NCBI GenBank assembly: GCA_948874605.1
Contig: CAQRXS010000003.1
Span: 1-40,486, forward strand
Length of the DNA stretch: 40,486 bases
Source of the DNA: an uncultured Bacilli bacterium
Lineage (GTDB): Bacteria > Bacillota_I > Bacilli_A > RF39 > UBA660
Reading direction: 5' to 3'
Made by a program: the position numbers and the translations under genes. This document shows, one piece after another, positions 1 to 8,014 of this stretch. The notes beneath the pieces are model-generated. The model did no database searches. It had not been told where the DNA came from and worked only from the letters and a program-made list of their open reading frames with translations. The first letter of the stretch is position 1. Each line of letters begins with the position of its first letter.

Positions 1-72
1 AATACTAAACTTATATGATTTTTTTTATGTGTTTCACTTACTTTTGCATTTCACCTACATTATTTCAAGAAT

Positions 73-101
73 TTGACAAAATAAGAAAGTCATGCTAAAA
101 T
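73..101 (+). promoter_or_regulatory. Promoter of the secreted orphan gene
   Basis: TTGACA (73-78), a 17-base spacer and TAAAAT (96-101) preceded by TG one base upstream (extended -10). It lies just before the ribosome-binding site and start at 129. Near-consensus sigma-A type. Confidence 0.75.
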
Positions 102-128
102 AAGACCCATTCAAAGGGGGAAAATTTA

Positions 129-608
129 ATGAAAAAAAACAAACTCAATTTACTAGTTTTAGCTGGCATGCTAGGTATGTTACAATCTCAAGCGATGGCA
201 GCACCTGTAGAAAATAATAGCACTAAAACGCAAGAAACAAAAAAAGATTGTGAGGTTCCTTCTATTTTTGTAATAGATCAAAGAGGAGAATCACGTCTGA
301 CAAGTGATGTAAAATTACTTACCTATGTAGATGAAGAGGGAAATTATAAAAATTTATATTTTTACCAATACAAAGATAATCAATATCGAAGTGTTACAGA
401 TTCAAAGTTTGAATTTGTAATTGAAAATAATGATTATGCTTTTTCTTATCAAGCACTTTTAGAAAAAAATGCTGTCAGTCTTGATTCTTATTTTGTGGCA
501 ACAAGCATCGGCCATACTTCATTAATATATTCTGATATTTTAGAAGAAGAAAATCAGTTAAATGACACTTATAATAAAAAGTTCGCACAAAGCTTAAATA
601 GAAAGTAG
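129..608 (+). CDS. Secreted protein of unknown function
   Basis: A 159-residue protein that I do not recognise. It starts with a clear Sec signal peptide: MKKNK, a hydrophobic stretch at about residues 7-18, and a likely signal peptidase I site after AMA near residue 24. The mature part is acidic and polar, with a single Cys at about 41 and no lipobox, LPXTG motif or second membrane segment, so it should be released or loosely wall-associated. The start is supported by a purine-rich AAAGGGGG ribosome-binding site eight bases upstream. It is a single-gene transcription unit: own strong promoter upstream and a terminator whose stem begins at the stop codon. Confidence 0.8.
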   Translation: MKKNKLNLLVLAGMLGMLQSQAMAAPVENNSTKTQETKKDCEVPSIFVIDQRGESRLTSDVKLLTYVDEEGNYKNLYFYQYKDNQYRSVTDSKFEFVIENNDYAFSYQALLEKNAVSLDSYFVATSIGHTSLIYSDILEEENQLNDTYNKKFAQSLNRK

Positions 609-637
609 AGCAATCAATTTGCTCAATTTTTTATTTT
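608..637 (+). terminator. Rho-independent terminator after the secreted orphan gene
   Basis: Stem GAGCAA/TTGCTC (608-624) followed by a T-rich tail (625-637). The stem's first base is the last base of the TAG stop. Confidence 0.75.
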
Positions 638-840
638 AAAGGCTTATTAAAATCATTCAAATGAATAAAGTTTTCATGATATATCTTTTGATATAGCAAT
701 TTTTTTTCTTTCTTTTATGAAAAAGTCTCAGATAGAAAGTATTAAGATAAGTACCATTTAGAATCAATTAAAAGAACTACAGTATTTTTAGCAATAAAAT
801 AATAATCAAATTATGTAGAATTTATTATATAATAAATAGG

Positions 841-1914
841 GTGATAGAATTGATTCCTGGTGTAATAAGAAATATATTAATAAAAATAGAAGAAAATGGT
901 TTTGAAGCTTATCTTGTGGGGGGATTCGTAAGAGATTATTTATTGCATCGTGACACGAATGACTTTGATATTGCTACAAATGCTAAACCAAAAGATATCA
1001 CGTACATATTCGGTCCAAGTAAAAAAGAATGCGAATATGGTTCCTTTCATATGAAATTGGATAGTTACAATATTGATATCACTACCTATCGTCGTGAAAG
1101 AAATGTCAAATCAAGAACTCAGTTTCAAATGGAGTACACTACAAATATGATTTTTGATGCCGAAAGACGTGACTTTACCATAAATGCTATCTATATGAAT
1201 AAAAATGGGGAAATATTAGACCCTTTAGAATCGATAAAAGATATTCAATCTAAAAAAGTAAAAATGATAGGCAACCCAAGAGTAAGATTGCAAGAAGATC
1301 CCTTGCGTATTTTAAGGGCTGTGCGTTTTGCAAGTACATATTCTTTAAAAATCGATAAAAACCTTATAAAAGCTATAAAAAAAGAAAAACAAAATTTAAC
1401 TTTATTATCAAAAGAAAGAATAAAACAAGAATTAGATTTGATTTTATTAGCTGGTGGGTTTCGTTTATTAAAAGATTTAGATTTATTGGATGTACTGGGA
1501 ATAAAAAACAAAAAAATAGTATATGTAAAAGATTTAGCAGGACTTTGGGCTCAGATAGAAACTAGTGTTGAATACCCGAAAGAAAAAAATTTAAAAAAGC
1601 GTGAAAAAAATATAGCCTTGGCATTAAAGTATGGTAAAATGGATATGATGTCTTTGTACCAAAACGGCTTCTATGATAGTAGAATCATTGGTACAATTTT
1701 ACATTTTCCAGTCAAGAAACTAGAAACTATGATGTGCTCACTACCAATTACATCGCGAAAAGATATCATAATGTCTTCAAAAGAAATCTCACAAATGACG
1801 AATAAAAAAGGTTCAGAGTTAGGTATTCTATTAAAAGAGTTGGAAAAGAAAATTGTGCTTGGAAAAGTTAAAAATACCAAAGAAAGTATTGAAAATTATT
1901 TGAAATCGAGGTGA
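841..1914 (+). CDS. cca: CCA-adding tRNA nucleotidyltransferase family protein
   Basis: Class II nucleotidyltransferase that adds or repairs the CCA end of tRNAs. Visible motifs are GGFVRD (residues 27-32), the metal-binding DFD (41-43), the RRDFTINAIYMN block (about 109-120), EDPLRILRAVRFAS (152-165) and ERIKQEL (192-198), which is the nucleotide-selecting ERxxxE motif. At 357 residues it is a little shorter than Bacillus CCA enzymes (about 400), with a short, variable C-terminal body. A-adding enzymes and bacterial poly(A) polymerase share these motifs, so CCA addition is the likely rather than proven activity. The outermost start is GTG at 841, but TTG at 850 is better placed after GGGTGAT (839-845) and may be the real start. 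It heads a cca-dnaD-nth operon. Confidence 0.88.
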   Translation: MIELIPGVIRNILIKIEENGFEAYLVGGFVRDYLLHRDTNDFDIATNAKPKDITYIFGPSKKECEYGSFHMKLDSYNIDITTYRRERNVKSRTQFQMEYTTNMIFDAERRDFTINAIYMNKNGEILDPLESIKDIQSKKVKMIGNPRVRLQEDPLRILRAVRFASTYSLKIDKNLIKAIKKEKQNLTLLSKERIKQELDLILLAGGFRLLKDLDLLDVLGIKNKKIVYVKDLAGLWAQIETSVEYPKEKNLKKREKNIALALKYGKMDMMSLYQNGFYDSRIIGTILHFPVKKLETMMCSLPITSRKDIIMSSKEISQMTNKKGSELGILLKELEKKIVLGKVKNTKESIENYLKSR

Positions 1915-1920
1915 AGTTAA

Positions 1921-2559
1921 ATGCCTAACATAGAATTCTTAACAGAGAAAAGATTTACATTATCTACTCATTTAATTGAAATTGCACTAAAAAATAATCT
2001 GTCTTTAAAAGAATTTTTATTATTAATGTATTTCGAAGATGAGCGAGATAAAACTTTTGATGTTGGGCGTATTGCTGTATCTTTATCGATGAATGAGCAA
2101 GAAATATTGGAAGCTTTTAATCGACTTTTAACATTAAATTTAATTCAATTAGATTCTTCAAAAGATGAAAAAAATCGTTATTACGAAGAAATTAGTTTAA
2201 ATCCGATGTATCAAAAGTTATTAGAAAAAAAAGAGAAAAAAAATAAAAAGGCGCAGCAAGAAACTATATTTGATATTTTTCAAAAAGAATTGGGGCGAAA
2301 CATTTCACCAATGGAATATGAAATAATTAATGCTTGGATGGAAAAAGGATTTAGTGATGAATTAGTAATCGGAGCATTAGAAGAGGCTGTATATAATGGT
2401 GTAGGCAGTCTTCGCTATATTGATAAAATTTTATATGAATGGCAAAAAAAAGGATACAAAAAAATGAAGGATGTTAAAGAAGGGCTTACAAATAACAGAA
2501 AGGATGAGAACAGTAGTTTAGATTTATTTGACTACAATTGGTTAGAAGATGAAGGATAA
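1921..2559 (+). CDS. dnaD: DnaD-family replication initiation protein
   Basis: A 212-residue primosomal protein that in Bacilli helps remodel the origin and load the replicative helicase. The N-terminal half (about 1-100) reads as the winged-helix DnaD N domain. The C-terminal half (about 115-185) is the DnaD/DnaB-II domain, with the ISPMEYEIINAWMEKGF block and the signature YxxxIxxxW (Y166, I170, W174). The ATG is preceded by GAGGTGA at good spacing. It follows cca by six bases and overlaps nth by eleven, and dnaD-nth adjacency is a Bacillus hallmark. No truncation is seen. Confidence 0.9.
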   Translation: MPNIEFLTEKRFTLSTHLIEIALKNNLSLKEFLLLMYFEDERDKTFDVGRIAVSLSMNEQEILEAFNRLLTLNLIQLDSSKDEKNRYYEEISLNPMYQKLLEKKEKKNKKAQQETIFDIFQKELGRNISPMEYEIINAWMEKGFSDELVIGALEEAVYNGVGSLRYIDKILYEWQKKGYKKMKDVKEGLTNNRKDENSSLDLFDYNWLEDEG

Positions 2560-3178
2560 AGAAAAAAAAATAATAGAATATATGGAATTTTTATATCCCA
2601 ATGCTCGTTGCGAACTAGAATATACAAAAGATTATGAACTTTTAATCGCTACAGTATTATCTGCGCAATGCACAGACGCTAGAGTAAATATGGTTACAAG
2701 AGAACTTTGGAAAAAATATGATTTAAAAAGTTTAGCCAAAGAAGAGCAAAAGAAAATTGAGGCAATAATTCGGTCAATAGGTTCTTATACCAAAAAGGCC
2801 TACTATTTAAAAGAAATAGCTACGAGACTTGTGAGAGAACAAGATGGAAGAGTACCAAATGATAGAGAATATTTAGAAAATCTACCAGGTGTAGGAAGAA
2901 AAACTTGTAATGTAGTGTTATCTAATATTTATAATGTACCCGCAATTGCCGTAGATACACATGTAGAAAGAGTATCAAAAAGACTAGGTCTAGCTTATAA
3001 AAATGATAATGTTAAAACCGTAGAAGAAAAATTAATGAAAAAATTTCCAAAGGAATACTGGAGTAAATTACATCACCAAATAGTACTATTCGGTAGATAC
3101 AATTGTAAAGCTGTAAAACCAAAATGTGAAGAATGCAAGTTAAAAGAATTTTGCAAATATTATCAAAAGAATCAATAG
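2549..3178 (+). CDS. nth: Endonuclease III (bifunctional DNA glycosylase/AP lyase)
   Basis: Base-excision repair enzyme removing oxidised pyrimidines. The helix-hairpin-helix LPGVGRKT carries the catalytic Lys (K118), and the conserved catalytic Asp is D136 in AVDTHV. The C-terminus has the complete 4Fe-4S signature C186-X6-C193-X2-C196-X5-C202. At 209 residues the length is normal. The start overlaps the dnaD 3' end (ATGAAGGATAA) without a strong ribosome-binding site, so translation is probably coupled. The TAG stop lies inside the terminator hairpin. Confidence 0.95.
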   Translation: MKDKEKKIIEYMEFLYPNARCELEYTKDYELLIATVLSAQCTDARVNMVTRELWKKYDLKSLAKEEQKKIEAIIRSIGSYTKKAYYLKEIATRLVREQDGRVPNDREYLENLPGVGRKTCNVVLSNIYNVPAIAVDTHVERVSKRLGLAYKNDNVKTVEEKLMKKFPKEYWSKLHHQIVLFGRYNCKAVKPKCEECKLKEFCKYYQKNQ

Positions 3179-3191
3179 GTTCTTTTTTTTT
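3168..3191 (+). terminator. Terminator of the cca-dnaD-nth operon
   Basis: AGAATC (3168-3173), loop AATA, GGTTCT (3178-3183, one G-U pair), then a T run to about 3191. The nth stop codon is inside the hairpin. Confidence 0.6.
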
Positions 3192-3192
3192 A

Positions 3193-3217
3193 CATAAAAA
3201 AAGCCATTTTCTGGCTT
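3193..3217 (-). terminator. Terminator of the recU-ponA operon
   Basis: On the minus strand AAGCCA, loop GAAAA, TGGCTT, then a T run (plus-strand stem 3201-3217, A run 3195-3202). The TAA stop of the PBP gene is part of the stem. Confidence 0.7.
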
Positions 3218-6041
3218 ATTCTGGATCAGTAGGGGAAGCACAACTTTCTTGAACGTTAACTTTCCCATTCACTTTAATAGTTTCTTCGTTATAAGTTATA
3301 GTGTAAGTAATATCCTTTTCTCCAATTGTTTTAGTATCAACAGCACTAGCGATAATAGTTGCAGATTGTGTTACATCTTTTGTACCAAATAAAACTTTTA
3401 CAGCTTTTTTTGCATCCACAGTTTGATCTTTTTCGACGCATACATTAATTGCTGTTGCAGTAAGTTTTTCCTCTGGAGCAGGAGTATCAACTTTAGCTTT
3501 AATTGAAATTCCACTAGATTGATTTGTTTTAAAGATACTATAAGAACTTTTAATTACAAATTCATATTCGCCACCAGTGGTTGCAGTATAACTATAATTA
3601 TTATTTTGTGTCCAACCTAAACTAGTTAAATTGCCATTTTTATCTTTTAAGTAAACATGATATCCAAAGCTTCCAAGTGTTGAAGTATTATATTTTTCAT
3701 AAATTTTCATATATTCGTTTTCGAATAAAGAATAACTATGATTATATCTTTTTTTATACTCTTTAAAATAATTTGCAAATTCTGTTCGAACAGCTTTAGA
3801 ATCAAGCGCTTTTGGCGTATCAACTGCGTCCCAAGTAATCGTAATTGATTTATTATTTACAGATGCTTTTCCATTTTTAGGATTTTCTAATTTTGAAAAT
3901 CTTCCACTAGTTTCACTAGGTTCAGCTCCGGATTTGAAAAGGGCAGTTTGTTTCATATTATCTGGAGTATACTCACTTGCTCGTTTCATTGGAAGTGTGT
4001 CTTTTTCTACTGTGACAGAAGTTACAGTGCTTGGACGTTCAAATTTCTTATTTGAGGTCAAAATATTATTGGCAAGATAGCTAATAATTAAGCCTCGAGC
4101 AGGCGAGCCTGTATTAGAAGTAAAGTAATGATTAGAGTCCATATCTTGATGGTCATACCCTAACCAAGAAGAAATAGAATAATCTTGATTATAAACATTA
4201 ACCCAATGATCAGGAGTTGCATAGACACTAACACCCTTTGCTTTTGCGGTTTGCGTATCAATATTAGATGTTCCTGATTTACTAGCAATACTTCCACGTA
4301 GATTCCAATTAATGTTTCCAGCAACACCTTCACTTGTAGCTTGTAAAAGAATATCCGTAATTAAATAAGCAGTTTCTTCACTCATTGCCCGTTTCTTTTC
4401 GTATTTATGTTCAAGAACTTCTTCAGTTTCGGTATTTACTAATTTTGAATAAGAATAAGGTTCAATATAATATCCACCACGAGCAAAGGCGGCATAAGCA
4501 GCAGAGCTTTGTAAAGGACTAAGACCATTCGTAAATCCACCAATCGACATAGATTCTAACATTCCATCATTTCCATAATTTTTTTCAGTAATTCCTAAGT
4601 TATTTAAAAATTCTTTGATATTATCAGGATTCACTTGATGATAAGCTTGTAAAGCAGTAGTATTACGTGAACTAGATAAAGCATTCTTCATAGTCATAAC
4701 ACCTTTAAAGCCCATATCCCAGTTATTAATATAAGAACCAGAATTGTAAGGATACTTAAAATCTATAAACATTTGACTAGGAGAAGCATTGTTGTATTCT
4801 ATAAGAGGTCCAAAATCTACTAATGGTTTTGCGGTAGAACCAGGCTGTCTTAATTCATAATTATAGGCAGTCGCCCGATTTAAGCCTTGAGCAACATAAC
4901 CACGTCCAGGTCCTAATCCTTGAATAGAACCATCACTTATAGAAGTAATCGCGATACCTACCTGAACTTTATCATCTTTAAATTGATAAGCTTTGCCATT
5001 TTGAACATTAATAATTAAATCTTGAATATTTTTATCAAACGTTGTAGTTACATCATAAGAATTAGCATAAATATCAATTCCTTCTTTTTCTTTGATTTCA
5101 CGATATACATGATCAATTAAATCTTGATAAGGATTAGAAGAAGCTGAATTTGTTTGCTCTACAACAAGACTTGACACATGAATGGCTTGACCATCTTTCA
5201 TTTCGGCTTCAGATATATAGCCATGACGATGCATTAAACTCAAAACTGTATTTTTTCTATCATTAGAATATTCAGGATAGAAATAAGGATTATATAAAGT
5301 AGGGGCATTTATCATTCCTACAAGTAAAGCACATTCTGGCAAAGCCAAATCAGACACAGATTTATTAAAGAAATATTGACTAGCTTGTTCTACTCCATAA
5401 ATTCCTGTGTAGTTTGTTCCTCCACCTGCAAATTGCCAAGAATTCAAATACATTTCGATAATTTGTTCTTTTGTATAATTTTTTTCAATTTTAAATACTG
5501 ACATATAAATATCTTTAAACTTACGAATAATTCCTTCTATTCCTGACGACTCGTCTCCATTAAAATAGTTCTTAGAAAGTTGCATAGAAAGGGTAGAAGC
5601 CCCACCAGCGCCACTAGCACCTAAAGCTTGTCCTAAAGATGCTTTTAAAAATCTCGCAGCGTCAAATCCAGAATGTTGAAAAAATCTTGCATCTTCCGTA
5701 GCGACTAAAGCATCTACTAAGACTTGTGGAAAATCTTCATAATTCTTATTAACTCGGTTTTCAGAACCAAATTCACTAATCAAATCACCATTTTTCCAAA
5801 AGATTCTTGAAGGTTGTTTATTGTAAAGCACTTCTTGGGTAAACTCTGGCGCTGTAAATACAATGTACAAACAAAAAGATATACCAACTGATGCAACAAT
5901 GATACCAATTGTAATAATAAACATAAGAATAATTCTTCCAATATGAAATTCTCTTTTTTTATGATTCTTTTTTCCTTTATCCTCTTTCACACTATTTTGT
6001 ATTTTTTTTATACTTTTAAGTTTTAATTTTTTCTTTGTCAT
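3216..6041 (-). CDS. ponA: Class A penicillin-binding protein (transglycosylase/transpeptidase)
   Basis: Bifunctional peptidoglycan synthase of 941 residues. A basic cytoplasmic tail is followed by one membrane anchor (about 36-63). The GT51 glycosyltransferase domain has the catalytic EDxxFxxHxG motif (E116), then GGASTLSMQLSKN (about 147-158). The transpeptidase domain shows S402-T-A-K405, S458-R-N460 and K588-S-G-T591, so the third motif is KSGT rather than the usual KTGT. After about residue 680 comes a C-terminal extension: a fibronectin-III-like segment (SITITWDAV start, about 715-860) and a final Ig-like segment with two Cys that could form a disulfide. It overlaps recU by one base (TAATG) with AAAGGAG upstream, the Bacillus recU-ponA arrangement. 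Confidence 0.95.
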   Translation of the reverse strand: MTKKKLKLKSIKKIQNSVKEDKGKKNHKKREFHIGRIILMFIITIGIIVASVGISFCLYIVFTAPEFTQEVLYNKQPSRIFWKNGDLISEFGSENRVNKNYEDFPQVLVDALVATEDARFFQHSGFDAARFLKASLGQALGASGAGGASTLSMQLSKNYFNGDESSGIEGIIRKFKDIYMSVFKIEKNYTKEQIIEMYLNSWQFAGGGTNYTGIYGVEQASQYFFNKSVSDLALPECALLVGMINAPTLYNPYFYPEYSNDRKNTVLSLMHRHGYISEAEMKDGQAIHVSSLVVEQTNSASSNPYQDLIDHVYREIKEKEGIDIYANSYDVTTTFDKNIQDLIINVQNGKAYQFKDDKVQVGIAITSISDGSIQGLGPGRGYVAQGLNRATAYNYELRQPGSTAKPLVDFGPLIEYNNASPSQMFIDFKYPYNSGSYINNWDMGFKGVMTMKNALSSSRNTTALQAYHQVNPDNIKEFLNNLGITEKNYGNDGMLESMSIGGFTNGLSPLQSSAAYAAFARGGYYIEPYSYSKLVNTETEEVLEHKYEKKRAMSEETAYLITDILLQATSEGVAGNINWNLRGSIASKSGTSNIDTQTAKAKGVSVYATPDHWVNVYNQDYSISSWLGYDHQDMDSNHYFTSNTGSPARGLIISYLANNILTSNKKFERPSTVTSVTVEKDTLPMKRASEYTPDNMKQTALFKSGAEPSETSGRFSKLENPKNGKASVNNKSITITWDAVDTPKALDSKAVRTEFANYFKEYKKRYNHSYSLFENEYMKIYEKYNTSTLGSFGYHVYLKDKNGNLTSLGWTQNNNYSYTATTGGEYEFVIKSSYSIFKTNQSSGISIKAKVDTPAPEEKLTATAINVCVEKDQTVDAKKAVKVLFGTKDVTQSATIIASAVDTKTIGEKDITYTITYNEETIKVNGKVNVQESCASPTDPE

Positions 6042-6604
6042 TATGATTCTCCTTTAAAATATATCTCATCCACAATTTGTAAATAATTCAAAGCAGGATT
6101 GTATTTTTCTTGTATTTTGTGTCCATGTTCTTCGATGTAGGCAAAAGGAATGCTTTTTCTTGAAAAACAATCTAGAAAAGAAATAAAATCTTCTCCTGTT
6201 AAAAGATAAACAAATCCGTTTTGGCGTATCAAAATAAAACAAATACCTCCATGATGTATTACACGCCTTATATACGATATTTGGTGTTCGTGAAAATTTG
6301 CAAGTGGAAAAGAAGTTCTGCTTTGTGTTTCTTTGGCCTCGAATTCAATATAGTGTCCTTTATATACTCCATTATAATCAAGAGTAGAAGGAGATTTGAA
6401 ATATCCATTTTTAATAATGCGGCCACGGTCTGTATAAACTGCTTCACTAATACCAATAGGTGTTGGTTTCTTATAAATTAAAGCAATATCTTCTTGTATA
6501 TAATAATTATTTGTTTCATTAATAAGTTGTTCTAAGTCCATTCCACGGTTAGAATAATTAATTGTTCTCGTTTGCGTTTTTTTTATATTGTTTGGATACT
6601 GCAT
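6041..6604 (-). CDS. recU: Holliday junction resolvase RecU
   Basis: Resolves recombination intermediates and assists chromosome segregation in Bacillota. This 187-residue protein shows NRGMDLE (19-25), KSPSTLDYNG (70-79) and EFEAKET (87-93). The PD-(D/E)xK residues appear to be D76, E89 and K91, with the family's 13-residue D-to-E spacing. The SFPLANFHEHQ block (98-108) is typical. The ATG has AGGTGG upstream at a reasonable distance. It is the first gene of a two-gene operon with the PBP gene, coupled by a one-base overlap. No missing key residues. Confidence 0.95.
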   Translation of the reverse strand: MQYPNNIKKTQTRTINYSNRGMDLEQLINETNNYYIQEDIALIYKKPTPIGISEAVYTDRGRIIKNGYFKSPSTLDYNGVYKGHYIEFEAKETQSRTSFPLANFHEHQISYIRRVIHHGGICFILIRQNGFVYLLTGEDFISFLDCFSRKSIPFAYIEEHGHKIQEKYNPALNYLQIVDEIYFKGES

Positions 6605-6622
6605 AAGAAAACCACCTATTAT

Positions 6623-6651
6623 ATTATACTATGAAAATTTTAAAATTTAAA
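6623..6651 (-). promoter_or_regulatory. Probable promoter of recU-ponA
   Basis: On the minus strand a perfect TATAAT (plus 6628-6623) lies 19 bases before the recU start, with a weak TTTAAA -35 (plus 6651-6646) at 17 bases. Confidence 0.45.
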
Positions 6652-6771
6652 GAGCGAAATATTCTCATAGAAACGAATTTTCATCCCTAAAATATTTCAC
6701 TTTTAAAATGCTTAATGATTCTATAAATACATTATTCTTGGAATGTTTAGAAAGGGAAGAAGCCAGTAAGA

Positions 6772-7014
6772 ATGATTTTACCCCAATATAATGAAATCAA
6801 AAAAGCAGATACCGAGTCTAAAATTTATCGAATCATCCGTTTTGATAAAGTATTGGTTCGAATTTATGGCGATGCAAAATATTTACAAAGAGAAGTATCA
6901 ACTAGATTTTGAGGGCCACAAGAAAAGGAGGAAGAATTTGTTCTTGAAAATTCCAGGCCATTTGCAGAGGGAGGAATAAACTACTATAGAAAAAAAGCAA
7001 GAATAGACAAATAG
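6772..7014 (+). pseudogene. Reading frame interrupted by a single in-frame TGA
   Basis: From ATG 6772 the frame reads 46 codons (MILPQYNEIKKADTESK...) to TGA at 6910-6912, then continues open in the same frame (GPQEKEEEFVLENSRPF...) to TAG at 7012-7014. Joined, it would be a mixed-charge protein of about 80 residues with no membrane segment. I do not recognise the family. TGA is a true stop elsewhere in this window (cca, mscL, the gene ending at 40429), so recoding to Trp is not the general rule. A nonsense-mutated small gene or the remnant of a larger one is most likely. The upstream AAAGGGA is rather far from the ATG. Confidence 0.35.
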
Positions 7015-7103
7015 CAAAAGCAAAAAACTTTTGATAAGTTTTGTCGAAGTCATCTACAAAATTATTTTCATTCGTTATGATAATCTTTAGAAAGAGGGAA
7101 AAT

Positions 7104-7211
7104 ATGATTTCGATAGAAAATATTTTAAATCAAATGATTACAAAGTTAGAACAAATAGATTTAGACATTGTTGAACTTGCTTTACAAGATGCAATCGAAA
7201 AGTTAGAATAA
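7104..7211 (+). CDS. Small acidic ORF, 35 residues
   Basis: Reads MISIENILNQMITKLEQI and continues in the same amphipathic, Leu/Ile/Glu-rich manner to GAA-TAA. AAAGAGGG (7091-7098) sits five bases before the ATG, the main reason for listing it. It could be a single-helix peptide or the remnant of a larger gene. No family recognised and no clear promoter. Confidence 0.3.
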   Translation: MISIENILNQMITKLEQIDLDIVELALQDAIEKLE

Positions 7212-7418
7212 AAGTAACTTGTTTTTAATGGTAATGGTGTGGTTATCATATTTTTATTGCTTTATTTGGGACTTTATTGTTTTCAAAAATAAATTGCAAT
7301 AATTCTGAATGTTGAACTAGAATGTTGTAGTTAAGTGTCTTAATAAATTTTATTCAGTCATTGAAACCATTTATCAATATTATAAAGAGAAGAATAAAAA
7401 AGAATTAATATCCCAATC

Positions 7419-7595
7419 ATGATATTTTTAATATCAATCATATCAATATGCTGTTATTTCATAGAAATTTTTTTCAAGGAGAAAAGTATTTGTCGTTGTG
7501 CCTCTGCAGAATGTCTAGATGAAGCTCATAAAAATTGTTATGTTATAGGTTATGATTCTAAGAAAATATGTGTCATTGATTGTTCAAAGTATTAA
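7419..7595 (+). CDS. Small membrane-anchored or secreted Cys-rich peptide
   Basis: A 58-residue frame starting ATG at 7419 and ending TAA at 7593-7595. The first 20 residues (MIFLISIISICCYFIEIFF) are almost purely hydrophobic, a signal or anchor helix, followed by a KEK boundary. The remaining 35 or so residues contain six Cys in the spacing C-x-C-x5-C-x7-C-x10-C-x3-C, consistent with a disulfide-stabilised or metal-binding extracellular domain. I see no good Shine-Dalgarno sequence (nearest purine-rich stretch AAAGAGAAGAA at about 7384-7394), which limits confidence. Function unknown; no partner genes adjoin it. Confidence 0.45.
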   Translation: MIFLISIISICCYFIEIFFKEKSICRCASAECLDEAHKNCYVIGYDSKKICVIDCSKY

Positions 7596-7629
7596 TAACT
7601 TTTTGGAAAAATTTGTATGGGTATCTAGA

Positions 7630-7658
7630 TTGACAAAAAACATGAATATTGATAATAT
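7630..7658 (+). promoter_or_regulatory. Promoter of gpsB (and probably rnpB)
   Basis: TTGACA (7630-7635), 17 bases, then TAATAT (7653-7658); GATAAT overlaps it at 7651. It lies 20 bases before the gpsB start. No separate rnpB promoter is evident. Confidence 0.55.
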
Positions 7659-7678
7659 TAATGCATGAAGGTGATAGT

Positions 7679-8014
7679 ATGTTAAATGACAAAATTGCGT
7701 TAAGTCCTGAAGAAATCTATGAAAAAGAATTTAAAATAGATGCTCGTGGATATCGCCCTCAAGAAGTGGATAATTTTTTAGATATGATTATCAAAGATTA
7801 TACAGAATTTTTAAGAATAATTAAGGGTATGGAAAAAGAACTAGGGGCTATAACACAAGAAAATTCAAATTTGAAACAACAAATTAGACAATTGCAAACC
7901 GAGTTGGAAACAAAAGAAAGTGAATCAACAGGTGGTTCTGTTAGTAATATTGATTTACTAAGAAGAATCAGTCAATTGGAAAAATTTGTTTATGGTAAAT
8001 TTAATAATAACTAG
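7679..8014 (+). CDS. gpsB: Cell division protein GpsB
   Basis: DivIVA-like adaptor that coordinates septal and lateral wall synthesis, in Bacilli by docking class A PBPs. The N-terminal domain has the hallmark sequence (IYEKEFKIDARGYRPQEVD, then NFLDMIIKDY), followed by a coiled coil (about 35-75), a Ser/Gly/Thr linker and a short C-terminal helix (LLRRISQLEKFVYGK) like the GpsB trimerisation domain. Its 111 residues match GpsB rather than the longer DivIVA. The start is ATG 7679 after AAGGTGAT, not the upstream in-frame codons. The last codons and the TAG stop are shared with the 5' strand of rnpB. Its position near the PBP operon fits a functional link. Confidence 0.92.
   Translation: MLNDKIALSPEEIYEKEFKIDARGYRPQEVDNFLDMIIKDYTEFLRIIKGMEKELGAITQENSNLKQQIRQLQTELETKESESTGGSVSNIDLLRRISQLEKFVYGKFNNN

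Larger units (their letters stand above)
6605..7678. other. Low-conservation gap between recU and gpsB
   Basis: About 1.07 kb between divergent housekeeping genes, with no complete recognisable gene. It holds the recU promoter, an 80-codon reading frame interrupted by TGA (6772-7014), a 35-codon ORF (7104-7211), a 58-codon Cys-rich ORF (7419-7595) and the gpsB promoter. The stretch 7212-7418 shows nothing I can support. In Bacillus recU and gpsB are near neighbours, so this gap looks like a local insertion or decay site. Confidence 0.5.

Noticed and set aside
6656..6700. GAAATATT / AATATTTC inverted repeat downstream of nothing
   Set aside because: Large loop, AT-only pairing and no T run; not convincing as terminator or operator.
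6910..6912. TGA read as Trp (Mycoplasma-type code)
   Set aside because: TGA ends cca, mscL and the last surface protein gene, and Trp is regularly encoded by TGG in all large genes.
6791..6979. A 62-codon Lys-rich open frame in the recU-gpsB gap
   Set aside because: It overlaps the more protein-like TGA-interrupted frame, has no ribosome-binding site and looks like a frame shadow.
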